Below are positions 13,740 through 14,177 of a stretch of 14,177 nt of DNA, piece after piece (positions within the stretch are counted from its first letter, which is position 1; every line of letters starts with the position of its first letter). The position numbers and the translations under genes are program-made. Below the pieces are notes generated by a model. The model was given only the letters and a program-made list of their open reading frames with translations, ran no database searches and was not told the origin of the DNA. Source of the stretch: Balneolaceae bacterium SMO_bin1 (lineage in GTDB: Bacteria > Bacteroidota > Rhodothermia > Balneolales > Balneolaceae); the NCBI GenBank assembly GCA_003123965.1, contig NNSL01000459.1, positions 1-14,177 of the forward strand, given 5' to 3'.

Positions 13740-14177
13740 TCCATCAACGAAGCCAGGGCCGGGAATTTTTCACGCACTTCTTTGGGTACACTAAAACAGT
13801 GCAGCTCATCACGCAGTGGATGGCCGGTACGTATCTCATTAAATCCGGCAACTTTTTCCTCCTCTGATCGGCCAATGAGCATCATCAACCTTGTTTTGTA
13901 GTCTTCAATGGGGTGATAATGCGTGATGGCATCCGTGAGTGACCAAAATGTTGAGGGTACCGAGTGATTGCTCGTTGATTGGCTTATTTCATCAAGTTGG
14001 CTATCCATTTCAAAATGATCCATCATGGCTTTTAAAATCATGTGGGTGGCCCGTTCTTTAGCCTGCACCGAGTAGCCGGCAATATGGGGCGTCTTCAGGT
14101 AGGCGTGACGTGCAACTTCATCCGAAAAGTTGGGTTCATTTTCCCAAACGTCGAGTATGTAATTGTCCACGCGGCCT
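13736..14177 (-). CDS. pdxB: Erythronate-4-phosphate dehydrogenase PdxB (C-terminal part; runs off window)
   Basis: PdxB oxidises 4-phospho-D-erythronate with NAD in the DXP-dependent pathway to pyridoxal phosphate. The last roughly 146 codons are present, and the 5' end lies beyond base 14177. The visible part starts GRVDNYILDVWENEP, the end of the Rossmann domain of D-2-hydroxyacid dehydrogenases. KTPHIAGYS follows, with the catalytic histidine in the PdxB-specific form HIAGY. The DUF3410-type dimerisation tail follows, ending FPALASLMD. The GTG at 14170 is an internal valine of the motif, not a start. The gene converges on tatD with a 4-base overlap. A general 2-hydroxyacid dehydrogenase is less likely because of the HIAGYS motif and the dimerisation tail. 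Confidence 0.88.
   Translation of the reverse strand, partial: GRVDNYILDVWENEPNFSDEVARHAYLKTPHIAGYSVQAKERATHMILKAMMDHFEMDSQLDEISQSTSNHSVPSTFWSLTDAITHYHPIEDYKTRLMMLIGRSEEEKVAGFNEIRTGHPLRDELHCFSVPKEVREKFPALASLMD

Overview
The window reads as chromosomal housekeeping DNA from a member of the FCB group, most likely Balneolota/Rhodothermota or a close relative of Bacteroidota. Three things point that way. The order purN-purH-mreB-mreC-mreD-mrdA-rodA is, from memory, typical of this group. The two best promoter candidates carry the group's TAnnTTTG -7 element. recX and perM sit directly behind recA. Assignment to Balneolota rather than Bacteroidota proper is inference from protein flavour. No rRNA, tRNA, CRISPR, insertion sequence, phage or integrase signal was seen.

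Layout: from 1 to about 12000 every gene is on the minus strand. Read in transcription order: a split gene for tryptophan 2,3-dioxygenase (TDO, 12000-11214) and a kynureninase-like PLP enzyme (11104-9917). Next come recA-recX-perM (9724-6929), one tightly overlapping unit with its own probable promoter. Then purN-purH (6840-4670), with a probable promoter just upstream, leading into the elongasome block mreB-mreC-mreD-mrdA-rodA (4543-1; rodA runs off the window). On the plus strand, a BadF-type sugar kinase (12133-12972) and a TatD nuclease (12978-13739) form a two-gene unit divergent from TDO. Convergent to tatD is the 3' end of pdxB (14177-13736).

Functions: MreB/MreC/MreD/PBP2/RodA together form the lateral-wall synthesis machine. 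PurN and PurH do the GAR and AICAR formyl transfers and the final IMP ring closure. RecA/RecX do and restrain homologous recombination. TDO plus KynU suggests a tryptophan-to-kynurenine-to-anthranilate (or onward) branch, with no formamidase or monooxygenase gene in view. PdxB belongs to DXP-dependent vitamin B6 synthesis.

The main oddity is reading-frame integrity. Three well-conserved genes (mreC, purH, TDO) are each broken by an apparent single-base frameshift, and purN runs into purH without a stop codon. The frame corrections differ in sign (one base too many, one too few, one too many). The pattern therefore fits indel errors in the assembled sequence, or real gene decay, better than one recoding mechanism. 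I see no convincing undescribed system here.
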